A stretch of DNA of 64,000 nucleotides, taken from positions 59,679 through 123,678 of the forward strand of contig JBKAGO010000043.1 in the NCBI GenBank assembly GCA_046290435.1. The letters run 5' to 3'. The position numbers and the translations under genes were made by a program. Of the stretch, positions 1-9,102 are shown in pieces. The notes beneath the pieces are model-generated. The model searched no databases. It worked only from the letters and a program-made list of their open reading frames with translations, and was not told the DNA's origin. This stretch comes from CAVQUE01 sp046290435 (lineage in GTDB: Bacteria > Actinomycetota > Acidimicrobiia > Acidimicrobiales > UBA8592). The stretch's first letter is position 1, and each line of letters opens with the position of its first letter.

Positions 1-2289
1 GCCGCCGCCCTCATCGTCACCGGCGCCATCGCCCGCAGCGACGGCCGCAGCCTGGGTCCGCCAGGCCTCGACGACCGACTTGACCTCTTCCTCGGTGACC
101 CACGCGCCCTGGATACGGTGCGGGGTGGACGACTTCGGGTCGAGCAACAACATGTCGCCCTGGCCGACCAGGCGCTCGGCGCCGCCCTGGTCGAGGATCA
201 CCCGGCTGTCGGTGAGGCTCGACACCGCGAACGCCAGACGGGCCGGCACGTTGGCCTTGATGACACCGGTGATGACGTTCGTCGACGGGCGCTGGGTTGC
301 GATCACCAGGTGGATCCCGACGGCTCGGGCCTTCTGCGCGATGCGACAGATCGAGTCCTCGACGTCGCGGGCCGCGACCATCATCAGGTCGGCGAGCTCG
401 TCGACCACCACGAGGATGAACGGCAGCCGGGGGTAGCTCTTGGGGTTGCCCTCGGCGTCGATCGCGCCGGGCGGGGCGGTGATGGTTCCGGCGTCGAAGG
501 CGCCGTTGTAGCCGGTGATGTCGCGGTAGCCGACCTCGGACAGCAGCTCGTAGCGGCGATCCATCTCCCGACAGGCCCACTGCAGGGCGTTGGCCGCCTT
601 CTTGGGATCGACGACGGGCTGGGTGAGCAGGTGCGGCACCCGCTCGTACTGGGTCATCTCGACCATCTTCGGATCGATCAGGATCATGCGGACCTGCTCG
701 GGCGTGGAGCGCATGAGGATCGACGTGACCAGCGAGTTGATGCACGAACTCTTGCCCGCGCCGGTGGCGCCCGCGATGAGGATGTGCGGCATCTTGGCGA
801 GGTTCATCAGGATGGACTGCCCGTTGATGTCGCGTCCGACGGCCACCTCGAGAGGGTGGGTGGCCTTGCGGGCTTCGGGCGAGGTCAAGATGTCGCCGAG
901 GGCAACCACCTGGCGGTCGGTGTTCGGTACTTCGACGCCGATGGCCTGGCGACCGGGGATGGGCGCCAGGATGCGGACGTCGGCCGAGGCCATGGCATAG
1001 GCGATGTCCTTGTTGAGGCTCGTGACCCGTGCGACCTTCACGCCGGGGCCGAGCTCCAGCTCGTAGCGGGTGACGGTCGGGCCGACGACCATGCCGACGA
1101 GACGGGTCTCGACGCCGTGGGCGGCGAGAGCACGTTCGAGTATGCGGCCGCGTTCTTCGACCAGGCGCTCGTCGACGTCCTGCGCGCTGGAGCGATGCAG
1201 CATCGTCATCGACGGCAGCTGCCATGGCGAACCGGCGGCTGCGGGGCCCAGCCCGATGTCGAGCTGTTCGGCCGAACCCGACGCCGCCGCGGCAGCGGCC
1301 GGCGTGCGGACCTTCGGGGTGGACCGGCTCTTGGGAGCCGGAGTCTCCTCCTCGGCTGTGGCAGGCACATCCGGGGATTCGTCGGGATAGGCGGCCGGGA
1401 TGCGGAGGTCGATCTCGGTCTCGTCCTGGTCGTAGAGGCCCCCCTTGGTGGCGCCGCCGATGGTGATGGTGGGTTCGGCGGCCGTGGCGAAGGGGTCCTT
1501 GGCGTGGGGCTCGGAGCGGGAGTCGGTGCCCTCGCCGAGGGCGCTGCGCAGCGCCTGGACCAACGATCGTCCGACGGCGGCGAGAACGACGATGACGGGA
1601 CGTACGGCGTCGCGCAGCGACACGCCGGTGAGCACGAGGATCCCGATGATGCCGGCGGCGGCCAGCACCAGTGGTGCACCCCAGATGGAAACCAGCCGGA
1701 CGAGGGGCGCGGCGATGGCCCAGCCCAGGACGCCGCCGGCGTCGATGAAGTCCTCGAGGGGGTCGCCCCACACCGGTCGGCCACGGCCGAGGTGGACGGC
1801 GCCGGAGATGGCCACGAAGACCAGCAGCGAGCCGATGACCAGGCGAGCCAGACGATCGCCGGCCGATCGCGCCGCGGCGTTGGTGGAAGAGGCGGCCCGG
1901 GGGCCGGGGGCGACGATCAGGGCCACCCCGGCAAGGACCAGCGCCACCGGCACCACGACGCGGGCCACACCGAAGACCGTGCCGAACGCGACGCGGAACG
2001 CCTCGCCCATCGGACCCGCGAGATCGAGATACAGCCCGAGCCCCGCGACGAGGCCGGCGACGATGGCGATGATGCCCCACACGTCGGCCTGGTGGCCATC
2101 GAAGGCACCACCCACGGCGCTGCCGACCCGGCTGGGCTTCGACGGGGCCGTCGACCGCTTGGCCGTCGAGCGCGTCGAGCCGGCGCTCGACGGTTTCTTG
2201 CGGGCCGTCGTCGATCGGGACTTGGTTCCGGACGACGGCGAGCTGGAGGTGCGTGTCGACCGGGCGGGGGTTCGAGTGTTCTTCGCCAC
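1..2289 (-). CDS. ftsK: DNA translocase FtsK/SpoIIIE (C-terminus beyond left edge)
   Basis: Septum-anchored DNA pump that clears chromosome ends through the closing division site. The visible 763 codons begin at a GTG (VAKNTRTPAR) and hold a basic Ser/Thr/Lys-rich head, several membrane segments (for example GIIAIVAGLVAGLGLYLDLA), a linker, and the complete RecA-like motor. The motor shows Walker A (GATGAGKSS), Walker B (ILVVVDELADLM) and the RLVGQGDML region. The frame is open at base 1, so the usual C-terminal gamma DNA-reading domain would lie outside the window. It is downstream of rnj in the same direction, the usual actinobacterial order. The start is chosen because the basic head begins there; no good ribosome site is visible. 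Confidence 0.93.
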   Translation of the reverse strand, partial: MAKNTRTPARSTRTSSSPSSGTKSRSTTARKKPSSAGSTRSTAKRSTAPSKPSRVGSAVGGAFDGHQADVWGIIAIVAGLVAGLGLYLDLAGPMGEAFRVAFGTVFGVARVVVPVALVLAGVALIVAPGPRAASSTNAAARSAGDRLARLVIGSLLVFVAISGAVHLGRGRPVWGDPLEDFIDAGGVLGWAIAAPLVRLVSIWGAPLVLAAAGIIGILVLTGVSLRDAVRPVIVVLAAVGRSLVQALRSALGEGTDSRSEPHAKDPFATAAEPTITIGGATKGGLYDQDETEIDLRIPAAYPDESPDVPATAEEETPAPKSRSTPKVRTPAAAAAASGSAEQLDIGLGPAAAGSPWQLPSMTMLHRSSAQDVDERLVEERGRILERALAAHGVETRLVGMVVGPTVTRYELELGPGVKVARVTSLNKDIAYAMASADVRILAPIPGRQAIGVEVPNTDRQVVALGDILTSPEARKATHPLEVAVGRDINGQSILMNLAKMPHILIAGATGAGKSSCINSLVTSILMRSTPEQVRMILIDPKMVEMTQYERVPHLLTQPVVDPKKAANALQWACREMDRRYELLSEVGYRDITGYNGAFDAGTITAPPGAIDAEGNPKSYPRLPFILVVVDELADLMMVAARDVEDSICRIAQKARAVGIHLVIATQRPSTNVITGVIKANVPARLAFAVSSLTDSRVILDQGGAERLVGQGDMLLLDPKSSTPHRIQGAWVTEEEVKSVVEAWRTQAAAVAAGDGAGDDEGGG

Positions 2290-2400
2290 AGTGGCCCCAA
2301 CGCTAACACCAACCACATGGCCCACGTAAGGAGGACGCAGAGAGAATGTGTTCGCGCGCCGCGTGGTGGTTGCCTGCCGTCGTTCCGCCCCGATGGCGGT

Positions 2401-2500
2401 CGCTCAGACGATGTCGCGGTCGCTCAGGCGATGTCGCGGTCGCTCAGACGATGTCGCGGTCGCTCAGGCGATGTCGCGGTCGCTCAGGCGATGTCGGTGA
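2401..2500. repeat. Five tandem 20-bp units overlapping the rnj stop codon
   Basis: Five head-to-tail copies of a 20-bp unit (cgctcagacgatgtcgcggt, with one a/g variant position) run from 2401 to 2500; only the last unit departs at its end. The unit is a copy of the last codons and TGA of rnj, so the gene end appears to have been amplified outward into the gap before ftsK. The unit length is not a multiple of three. Confidence 0.9.
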
Positions 2501-4154
2501 CCACCGGGACGATCATCGGGCGGCGGCCCGTCCGGGCGTTGACGAACTGGCCGATGCTGCGCCGCACCCGCCGTTCGATGCCCTGCACCGTCAGGGGATC
2601 GTCCTGGGCCATGACCTTCTCGAGGGCGACGGTCAGCTCGTCCATCCCCGCCTCGGTGATCTCGTCGTAGTGCTCGTCACCGAGCCACCCGCGGCTCTCG
2701 ATGCGAGGGCGACCGACCAGCCGGCGCTCGGCAGTGTCGACGGTGACGACGACGATCACCGCACCCTCGTCACCCAGGATCAGGCGCTCGCGGAACACGT
2801 TGTGATCGTCTTCGGTGATGTCGCCGTGCACGAAGGTGTAGGTCCCGGGCGTGACGGCCTCGGTGAGGGTGAGGCCGTCGTCGGTGAGGGTGACCTGGTC
2901 GCCGTCGGTGGCCACCAGGACCCGCTCCGACGGCATCCCCATGCCCTCCGCCAGCTCGGCGTGGGCGACCATGTGGCGGAACTCGCCGTGGACCGGAACG
3001 AACCACTCCGGCGACGCAACGGTGTGCAGGATCTGCAGCTCGTCCTGCTTGCCGTGGCCGGATGTGTGGAGCCCGAGCTGGCCGCTGTGGCGCACCCGGG
3101 CGCCACGACGCACGAGCTCGTCGATCATGCGCCCGACACGGGCCTCGTTGCCCGGGATGGGGTGCGAGGACAACACGACGGTGTCGGCGTCGGTGATCTT
3201 GATCCAGTGGCTGTCGCCGTAGGAGGCGAGCGCCAGCGCGGAGCGGGGCTCGGCCTGGGAGCCGGTGGACATGATGCAGACCTCACCCGGCGGCATCGAA
3301 CCGGCGTCTTCGATGTCGACGATGCGCGAGTCGGGGATGCGCAGCAGGCCGAGTTCGCGCGCCAGCGCCACGTTCTTCTTCATCGACATGCCCAGCGTGG
3401 CGACGTAGCGACCCGATGCCACCGCTGCGGTGGCGATCTGTTGCACCCGGTGGATGTGGCTCGCGAACGACGCGGTGATGACCCGCCGTCCGACGTTGTC
3501 CCGGAAGACCTGGGCGAGCACGGGGCCGATCTCGGACTCCGACGCCGTGCGGCCCGGTACGTCGGCATTGGTGGAGTCGCACAACAAGAGGCGGATACCC
3601 GGATCGTTCGACAGCGCACCGATGCGTGCCAGGTCGGTCCGACGGCCGTCGACAGGGGCGAGATCCAGCTTGAAGTCGCTCGAGTGCAGGATCAGCCCCT
3701 GGGGCGTCCCGATGGCGGTGATGAGGCCACTGGGCACGCTGTGGGTGACCGGGAGGAACTCGCAGTCGAAGCTACCGATACTGCGGTGCTCGCCGTCGGC
3801 GACCGGGTTGAGCGAGGTACGCCCGGCGACGCCGGCCTCCTCGATGCGGCTCTTGACCATGCCCATCGTGAACGGCGAGCCGTACACCGGGAACGAGAAC
3901 CGCTTGAGCGCATGGGCGAGGGCACCGATGTGGTCCTCGTGGCTGTGGGTGCAGATGCAGCCGATGATCTTGTCGGCCCGGTCGTCGAGATAGCTCAGAT
4001 CGGGCAGGATCGAGTTGGCGCCGGGCATCGACTCGTCGGGGAACAGCTGACCGCAGTCGAGCAACAACAGCTCGTCGGGGGTCTCGATGGCCGCACAGTT
4101 CCGGCCGATGTCACCGAGGCCGCCGAGGAAGGTGATCGATACCGGGACGGCCAT
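2484..4154 (-). CDS. rnj: Ribonuclease J
   Basis: Metallo-beta-lactamase/beta-CASP ribonuclease with 5'-3' exonuclease and endonuclease activity, acting in mRNA decay and rRNA maturation. The product is 556 residues, the normal length. The zinc motif THSHEDHIG is at residues 69-77, with later metal and CASP motifs DSTNAD, SFASHIHRVQQI, HTSGHGKQ and VHGE. The ATG at 4154 overlaps the dapA TGA by one base (TGATG), so translation is probably coupled. The dapA-rnj-ftsK order is typical for actinobacteria. The stop codon lies in the last copy of a 20-bp tandem repeat. Confidence 0.96.
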   Translation of the reverse strand: MAVPVSITFLGGLGDIGRNCAAIETPDELLLLDCGQLFPDESMPGANSILPDLSYLDDRADKIIGCICTHSHEDHIGALAHALKRFSFPVYGSPFTMGMVKSRIEEAGVAGRTSLNPVADGEHRSIGSFDCEFLPVTHSVPSGLITAIGTPQGLILHSSDFKLDLAPVDGRRTDLARIGALSNDPGIRLLLCDSTNADVPGRTASESEIGPVLAQVFRDNVGRRVITASFASHIHRVQQIATAAVASGRYVATLGMSMKKNVALARELGLLRIPDSRIVDIEDAGSMPPGEVCIMSTGSQAEPRSALALASYGDSHWIKITDADTVVLSSHPIPGNEARVGRMIDELVRRGARVRHSGQLGLHTSGHGKQDELQILHTVASPEWFVPVHGEFRHMVAHAELAEGMGMPSERVLVATDGDQVTLTDDGLTLTEAVTPGTYTFVHGDITEDDHNVFRERLILGDEGAVIVVVTVDTAERRLVGRPRIESRGWLGDEHYDEITEAGMDELTVALEKVMAQDDPLTVQGIERRVRRSIGQFVNARTGRRPMIVPVVTDIA

Positions 4155-5059
4155 CAGATGCCGACCGACAGTTCGGCACCCACGGCGAGGGGACCGATGA
4201 TGGCCCGGGCCGTCGCCTCGAGCCCTCCCGGCACGACGTCCATCGGCGCTCGCCCCTGACCGACGGGCAGGCCGAGGGCCCGCATCATCGTCTTGGCCGG
4301 AATGGGGTTGGGGGCCGCATCGGAGGTCTCGTAGGCGAAGGACTCCTGGAGCAACGCATTGAGCCGGCGGGCCTCGGCGAGGTCGCCACGTTCGACGGCC
4401 TCGACCATCTGGAGCTGCTCGATCCCTGCCCAGTGGGTGGCGACGCCGACCACGCCGACTGCGCCGACGGCCAGCAGGGCGAGGTTGAGCTTGTCGTCGC
4501 CGCTGTAGACCTCGAAGCCCTCGGGTGCCTGCGAGAGGAACAGCGCCGTCTCGCCCGGATCGCCGGCGGCGTCTTTGAGGGCGACGATGTTGTCGACGTC
4601 GTGGGCGAGCTCGAGGAGCGTGTCGGTGGCGATCTTGCGGCCCGTGCGCCCGGGGATGTCGTAGAGCATGACGGGGAGGTCCGTCGATGCCGCGATGGTC
4701 CGGAAGTGCGACAGCAGCGATGCCTGCGACGGCCGGTTGTAGTACGGCGTCACCGACAAGATGCCGGCTGCACCCGCTGCGGTGGCGCGCTCGGTGAGAT
4801 CGACGGCGGCTCGGGTGTCGTTGCTGCCCGCACCGGCCACGACCGGCACGTCGACGGCGCCGACCACGGTCTCGATCAGGGCGATCTGCTCGTCGTGGGT
4901 GAGGGTGGCGGACTCGCCGGTGGTACCGGCGACGACGAGTCCCTCGTTGCCGTGATCGACCAGCCAGCGCGCCAGATCGGCGGCGACATCGAGCGCCAGG
5001 GATCCATCGTCGCCGAACGGGGTGATCATCGCTGTGGCCACACGGCCGAATCGCGCCAT
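4154..5059 (-). CDS. dapA: 4-hydroxy-tetrahydrodipicolinate synthase
   Basis: Class I aldolase condensing pyruvate with aspartate semialdehyde, the first committed step to diaminopimelate and lysine, needed for peptidoglycan. The product is 301 residues. Family motifs are GTTGES (45-50), YYNRP (106-110), the catalytic Tyr in YDIPGRTG (Tyr133) and the Schiff-base lysine in LKDA (Lys162). The ATG at 5059 has a GAGAGG ribosome site upstream. It overlaps rnj by one base. dapB is about 4 kb away on the same strand, with accessory genes between. Confidence 0.96.
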   Translation of the reverse strand: MARFGRVATAMITPFGDDGSLALDVAADLARWLVDHGNEGLVVAGTTGESATLTHDEQIALIETVVGAVDVPVVAGAGSNDTRAAVDLTERATAAGAAGILSVTPYYNRPSQASLLSHFRTIAASTDLPVMLYDIPGRTGRKIATDTLLELAHDVDNIVALKDAAGDPGETALFLSQAPEGFEVYSGDDKLNLALLAVGAVGVVGVATHWAGIEQLQMVEAVERGDLAEARRLNALLQESFAYETSDAAPNPIPAKTMMRALGLPVGQGRAPMDVVPGGLEATARAIIGPLAVGAELSVGI

Positions 5060-5192
5060 CGAAACCTCTCGTACTGCCAGGGGGAGACTGCGGCAGGCTA
5101 CCAGCCGGGCTGGAGCGGTCCGTGCGCCGCATGCAGCGGAGGCCGGGCCGAACTACGTTGAGCGACGATCGTACGACCAGAGGGGATGTGTA

Positions 5193-6041
5193 GTGGCTGA
5201 TTTCGAGGTACTCGTCGACGGGGTCGACTTCGGCGAGGGGCCCCGCTGGCACGATGGCAGGCTCTGGTACTCCGACTTCTACCAACACGCCATCTATGCA
5301 GTCGACCTCGACGGCAACCGAGAGACCATCCTCGAGGTCGACGGCCAGTCCTCGGGGCTCGGGTGGCTGCCCGACGGCACATTGCTGTTCGTGTCGATGC
5401 TCGACCGCAAGGTGATGCGCTGGGACGGTTCCACCGTGACCGAGCATGCCGACCTGTCGTCCATCGCGACGTTCCACTGCAACGACATGGTGGTCTCGGC
5501 CACCGGCCACGCCTACGTCGGCAACTTCGGCTGGGATCTCTTCTCCGAGGGCGTCGAAGGCGCCCGCCCGGCGACGCTTGCCCACGTCGCGCCCGACGGC
5601 ACCGCGACGGCGGCTGCGGGCGACCTCGGCTTCCCGAACGGCTCGGTGATCACCCCCGATGGGTCGACCCTGATCGTCGGCGAGACCATGGGTGCCCGGT
5701 ACACCGCCTTCACCATCGACGACGACGGCAGCCTCGGCGACCGCCGGCTCTGGGCATCGGTCGAGGGTTACGCTCCCGACGGCTGCACCCTCGACGCTGA
5801 CGGCGGCATCTGGTTCGCCGACGCGCTGGGGGCCCGGCTGGTGCGCGTCGTCGAGGGCGGTGAGATCACCGACACCATCGACACCGGCGTCGGCACCTTC
5901 GCCTGTGCGCTCGGCGGCGACGACGGCCGAACGCTGTTCGTGCTCACCGCCCCAGGGGCCGACCCCGCCGAGGTCGACGGCGTGGCCGGCGGCTCGATCC
6001 TGACGACCCGGGTCGCCTCTCCCCACGCCGGACTCCCATAG
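5193..6041 (+). CDS. SMP-30/gluconolactonase-like six-bladed propeller protein
   Basis: Probable metal-dependent lactone hydrolase of the SMP-30/gluconolactonase/LRE family; the substrate cannot be told from sequence. The product is 282 residues. The start FGEGPRWHDGRLWYSDF carries the conserved metal-ligand Glu; later blades have HCNDMVVSATG and PNGSVITPDGSTLIVGE with the expected Asn, and a C-terminal YAPDGCTLDADGG blade with the Asp. I chose the GTG at 5193 because AGAGGGG lies just upstream and similarity begins there. It is divergent from dapA and one of few plus-strand genes. Confidence 0.85.
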   Translation: MADFEVLVDGVDFGEGPRWHDGRLWYSDFYQHAIYAVDLDGNRETILEVDGQSSGLGWLPDGTLLFVSMLDRKVMRWDGSTVTEHADLSSIATFHCNDMVVSATGHAYVGNFGWDLFSEGVEGARPATLAHVAPDGTATAAAGDLGFPNGSVITPDGSTLIVGETMGARYTAFTIDDDGSLGDRRLWASVEGYAPDGCTLDADGGIWFADALGARLVRVVEGGEITDTIDTGVGTFACALGGDDGRTLFVLTAPGADPAEVDGVAGGSILTTRVASPHAGLP

Positions 6042-6064
6042 CCGGCCCGAACAGTCATGCCGAG

Positions 6065-6118
6065 ACGTTTGTGACGGTTTTGCACACGCTCGATCGTGTG
6101 CAAAACAGTCACAAACGT
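6065..6118. repeat. Long palindromic intergenic element (24-bp arms)
   Basis: Left arm 6065-6088 and right arm 6095-6118 are inverted copies with one mismatch, separated by the 6-base loop ctcgat. The arms contain gttttgcacacg and acgtttgtgac. The element lies just after the SMP-30 gene and could end transcription on either strand, but no T-run follows. A dispersed palindromic repeat is equally possible; the copy number in the genome is not visible here. Confidence 0.85.
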
Positions 6119-6193
6119 TCAAAGGGGGCCCGCCGGCTGTGGTGCGTCGATATTCGGACGCCGAGGTGCCCGCCTCGGTGTCACCATGGGCTG

Positions 6194-6575
6194 ATGGACA
6201 CCCGGTCGTTGCAGTGGACACTCGATCGCGGCGAGACGCCGTCGGTCGACGACGTGCGCGCCCTGATCGAGCACTGCCGCGCCCTCGAGACCGAGGCGCG
6301 CATCCCCAACGAATTCGTGGTGCGGGTCTCGCGTACGGCCGACATCAGCGCCGAGGACTGGGCGGCCGACCATCCGCTGCTCCACACCACGAGTTCGTGC
6401 CGCCACCCTGCCGATGCGCTGGTGCTCGCCGCCCAGGAACTCCGGCGGGTCCTCGACGGCCTGGGATGGACTCCGCACGACGACGGCTTCGGCGAGATGG
6501 GCCGCCGCCGCATCGAGCGCGCCGAAGCCGACGCCATGGCACGCATCGACCACACCGGCGCGGCCGGGCGACCAC
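6194..6575 (+). CDS. Hypothetical protein; coding-like segment with unclear 3' end
   Basis: Not recognised. From ATG 6194 the frame reads about 127 residues with strong GC bias at third codon positions: MDTRSLQWTLDRGETPSVDD, then an alpha-helical, Glu/Arg/Ala-rich protein ending near GRRRIERAEADAMARIDHTG. At the point where the convergent SURF1 gene ends (6575) no stop is met; the frame stays open, antisense to SURF1, until 7478-7480. Either the protein has a long unlikely tail, the stop was lost, or there is a frameshift. The end given is where coding character fades, not a stop codon. Confidence 0.5.
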
Positions 6576-7345
6576 TACCGGTAGATCTCGGGGATGTCGC
6601 TCAGGCGACGGTCGCCGCTCTCGCCCTGGGCGACCCTGCGCAGGACCAGCGGGTAGCCGACGATGGCGATCGTGGTGAAGATGAACCACTGCATGGCATA
6701 GGAGAAGTGCGAGCCCTCGTCGAGCTCGGGGCGGCTCAGCATCCGCGGCAGATCGCCGGCGGGGGGCGCCTGACCCTCGAGCTGGATGTACACCGGCAAG
6801 AGCGGGTACGGGATCTGCTGCGCCAGGCGGGCGACATCGGGTCGGGCCACCTCGGCCAGCACGCCCTCGGCAGGGTCGTCGCGCTGGAGGCCCTCGGCGT
6901 TGCGGGTCGGTTGCACCATGCCCAGGACACGGACCTGCCCTGCCGGCGGCGGGGGCGTGGCGTCGAGATCGTTGGGGATCCAACCCCGGTTCACGATGAC
7001 GGCGTCGCCGTCGTCGAGGCGCAGCGGCGTGAGGACCCAGTAGCCGGGACGGCCCTCGTAGGTGCGGTTGCGGACGAGCACTTCGTCGGCGGGCTGGTAG
7101 ACGCCTGCCGCTTCGACGATGCGGTACTCGAGCTCGTCGCCGATGGCCAGGGGATCCGCCGGCGAGACGAGGTCGTCGACCAGCACGACCGGCTCGGCGG
7201 TCCGCGACTCGATGGCGTCGTTACGTTCTCGACGGTCGTCGAGGCGCTGGAGCTGCCAGAACCCCAGGATGATCATCGTGATGATCAGCGCCACGACAAG
7301 CACGTGGCTGAGGATCCATTTCGGGCGCAGCGCGAACGCGTACAT
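6575..7345 (-). CDS. SURF1 family cytochrome oxidase assembly protein
   Basis: Inner-membrane protein helping to insert heme/build aa3-type cytochrome c oxidase. The product is 256 residues with the classic SURF1 layout: an N-terminal membrane helix (ILSHVLVVALIITMIILGFW), a periplasmic-side domain with NRTYEGRPGYWVLTPL and VNRGWIP, and a second helix near the C-terminus (QWFIFTTIAIVGYPLVL). The ATG at 7345 precedes MYAFALRPKW. The stop lies in the palindrome ctaccggtag. It sits downstream of the ABC-F gene with a 26-base gap, so the two may be co-transcribed. Confidence 0.92.
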   Translation of the reverse strand: MYAFALRPKWILSHVLVVALIITMIILGFWQLQRLDDRRERNDAIESRTAEPVVLVDDLVSPADPLAIGDELEYRIVEAAGVYQPADEVLVRNRTYEGRPGYWVLTPLRLDDGDAVIVNRGWIPNDLDATPPPPAGQVRVLGMVQPTRNAEGLQRDDPAEGVLAEVARPDVARLAQQIPYPLLPVYIQLEGQAPPAGDLPRMLSRPELDEGSHFSYAMQWFIFTTIAIVGYPLVLRRVAQGESGDRRLSDIPEIYR

Positions 7346-7371
7346 GCCCCGATCGTACTGAGCGACGGCGC

Positions 7372-9024
7372 TCAGCCCCCTGCAGTCCGGGCGAGGTCCG
7401 CGGCATCGATGGTGCGCGTCAGCCGCACGTTCTCGAGGAAGCGGCGGTCGTGGGTGACCACGACGAGCGTGCCGCCGTAGGTCTCGAGCGCCGACTCCAG
7501 CTGTTCGATGCCGGCGAGATCGAGGTGGTTGGTGGGCTCGTCGAGGACCAACAGGTTCACGCCCCGGGCCTGGAAGAGAGCCAGCAGTGCCCGGGTCCGC
7601 TCCCCCGGCGACAGACTCGATGCGGGCCGTCCGACCGCATCGGCGTCGAGGCCGAACTTGGCGAGCACCGATCGGGACTCGGTGATGTCGAGGCCGGTGG
7701 CGGCCTCGAACACGCCCAGCAGCGGCGTGCCGGCCTCTTCGAACAGCACCCGGCCCTGGTCCAGTTCGCCGACCACCACGCCCGAGCCCAGAACGACCCG
7801 TCCTGCGGCGGGTTCCAGCCGTCCGAGGAGCGCCTCGATCAGCGTCGACTTGCCTGCACCGTTGTGACCGACCAGCCCGACCCGGTCCGCCCAGTGGATG
7901 GCGAGGTCGACCGGACCGAGGGTGAACGTGCCCCGTCGCAGCACCGCGTTGTCGAATGCGGCGACCACCGTCGAGCTGCGCGGGGCCTCGGCGATGTCGA
8001 ACCGCAGCTGCCATCCCTCCCACGGCTTGTCGACGGCCTCGAGGCGCTCCATGGCCCGTTCGGTGGCCTTGGCCTTGCCCGCGAGCTTCTCGGTCTGGGC
8101 GATCTTGTGGGCCCGGACGAACTTGTCGGGGTCCGACGGTGACCGGGTGGCCTTGGCCCGACCCTGGGTGGCCCACTCACGCTGCTGTTGTGCGCGTGCC
8201 GCGAGGCGATCACGCTCGCCGACGTAGCCGCTGTAGCGCTCCTCGGCCAGCGATCGGGCGACGGCGCGTTCGGCGATGTACGCCTCCCATCCACCGTTGA
8301 ACAGCGATGCGGTGTGGGCGTGCTCGTCGATCTCGAGGACCGAGGACACGGTCCGTTCGAGGAACGCCCGGTCGTGCGACACGATCACCAGGCCGCCCTG
8401 GTGGCGCTGCACCCAGTCCTCGAGGAATGCGAGGCCGGCGAGGTCGAGATCGTTGGTGGGCTCGTCGAGCAGCGTCACGTCGAACCTGCTCAGCAGGGCG
8501 ACGGCCAGCCCCACGCGAGCAGCTTCGCCGCCCGACAGCGTCGACGGCGCGGCGTCGAGCAGGCCGGGGGCGAGAGCGATGTCGGCGGCGACCTGGTCGA
8601 TGCGGGCGTGGAGATCGGCGGCGCCGCTGTCGAGCCAGGCGGCCAGCGCTGCGTCGTATTCGTCGGCTGCGCCGTCGTCACCGCCGGCCAGCGCCGCCGT
8701 CGCGGCCTCGAAGCGTGCCGTGGCGGCCTCGACGCCCAGCGCCGCGGCGATGTGGGCCCGTACCGTCTCGGCGCCATCGCGGTCGAATACCTGGCGGACG
8801 AGCCCGACCGTCGCCCGCTCCGGAGCGCGGGTGACGCTGCCCAGATCGGGTTCCACCTCGCCGGCCAGCACGGCCAGCAGAGTGCTCTTGCCCACCCCGT
8901 TGGGGCCGACCACGGCGAGGCGCGTGCGTTCGGTGACGGTGAGGTCGACATCGGCGAGCACGCTGCGGTCGCCGCGTTCGATCGACACCCCACGGGCGAT
9001 CAGCGACACCTGGCTTCGGGTCAT
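7372..9024 (-). CDS. ABC-F family ATP-binding cassette protein
   Basis: Soluble ATPase with two ABC domains and no membrane segments, the ABC-F class whose members act on the ribosome (translation rescue or antibiotic protection). The product is 550 residues. The first cassette has Walker A GPNGVGKST (40-48), LSGGEAARV and DEPTNDLDL; the second has GHNGAGKST, LSPGERTRA and DEPTNHLDL. Between them is a basic, Gln/Arg/Lys-rich linker. Whether it protects from an antibiotic or has an EttA-like housekeeping role cannot be told. It lies between dapB and SURF1 on the same strand. Confidence 0.92.
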   Translation of the reverse strand: MTRSQVSLIARGVSIERGDRSVLADVDLTVTERTRLAVVGPNGVGKSTLLAVLAGEVEPDLGSVTRAPERATVGLVRQVFDRDGAETVRAHIAAALGVEAATARFEAATAALAGGDDGAADEYDAALAAWLDSGAADLHARIDQVAADIALAPGLLDAAPSTLSGGEAARVGLAVALLSRFDVTLLDEPTNDLDLAGLAFLEDWVQRHQGGLVIVSHDRAFLERTVSSVLEIDEHAHTASLFNGGWEAYIAERAVARSLAEERYSGYVGERDRLAARAQQQREWATQGRAKATRSPSDPDKFVRAHKIAQTEKLAGKAKATERAMERLEAVDKPWEGWQLRFDIAEAPRSSTVVAAFDNAVLRRGTFTLGPVDLAIHWADRVGLVGHNGAGKSTLIEALLGRLEPAAGRVVLGSGVVVGELDQGRVLFEEAGTPLLGVFEAATGLDITESRSVLAKFGLDADAVGRPASSLSPGERTRALLALFQARGVNLLVLDEPTNHLDLAGIEQLESALETYGGTLVVVTHDRRFLENVRLTRTIDAADLARTAGG

Positions 9025-9102
9025 TGCGATGGCTCTCGGTCGGGTTTGCGGGGATGGCGGGGTTCCTGGTGTGACCAGTGGCGTGAATGCCGGCTCCCGG
9101 CG

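Noticed and set aside
118..2670. 850-codon plus-strand open frame opposite ftsK
   Set aside because: It lies antisense to the clear FtsK frame; its Asp/Gly/Val/His-rich composition is the usual mirror of a high-GC gene.
2346..4259. 637-codon plus-strand frame opposite rnj
   Set aside because: Antisense to RNase J, no domain, and begins within the 20-bp repeats. Its upstream aaggagg is noted as a minor finding only.
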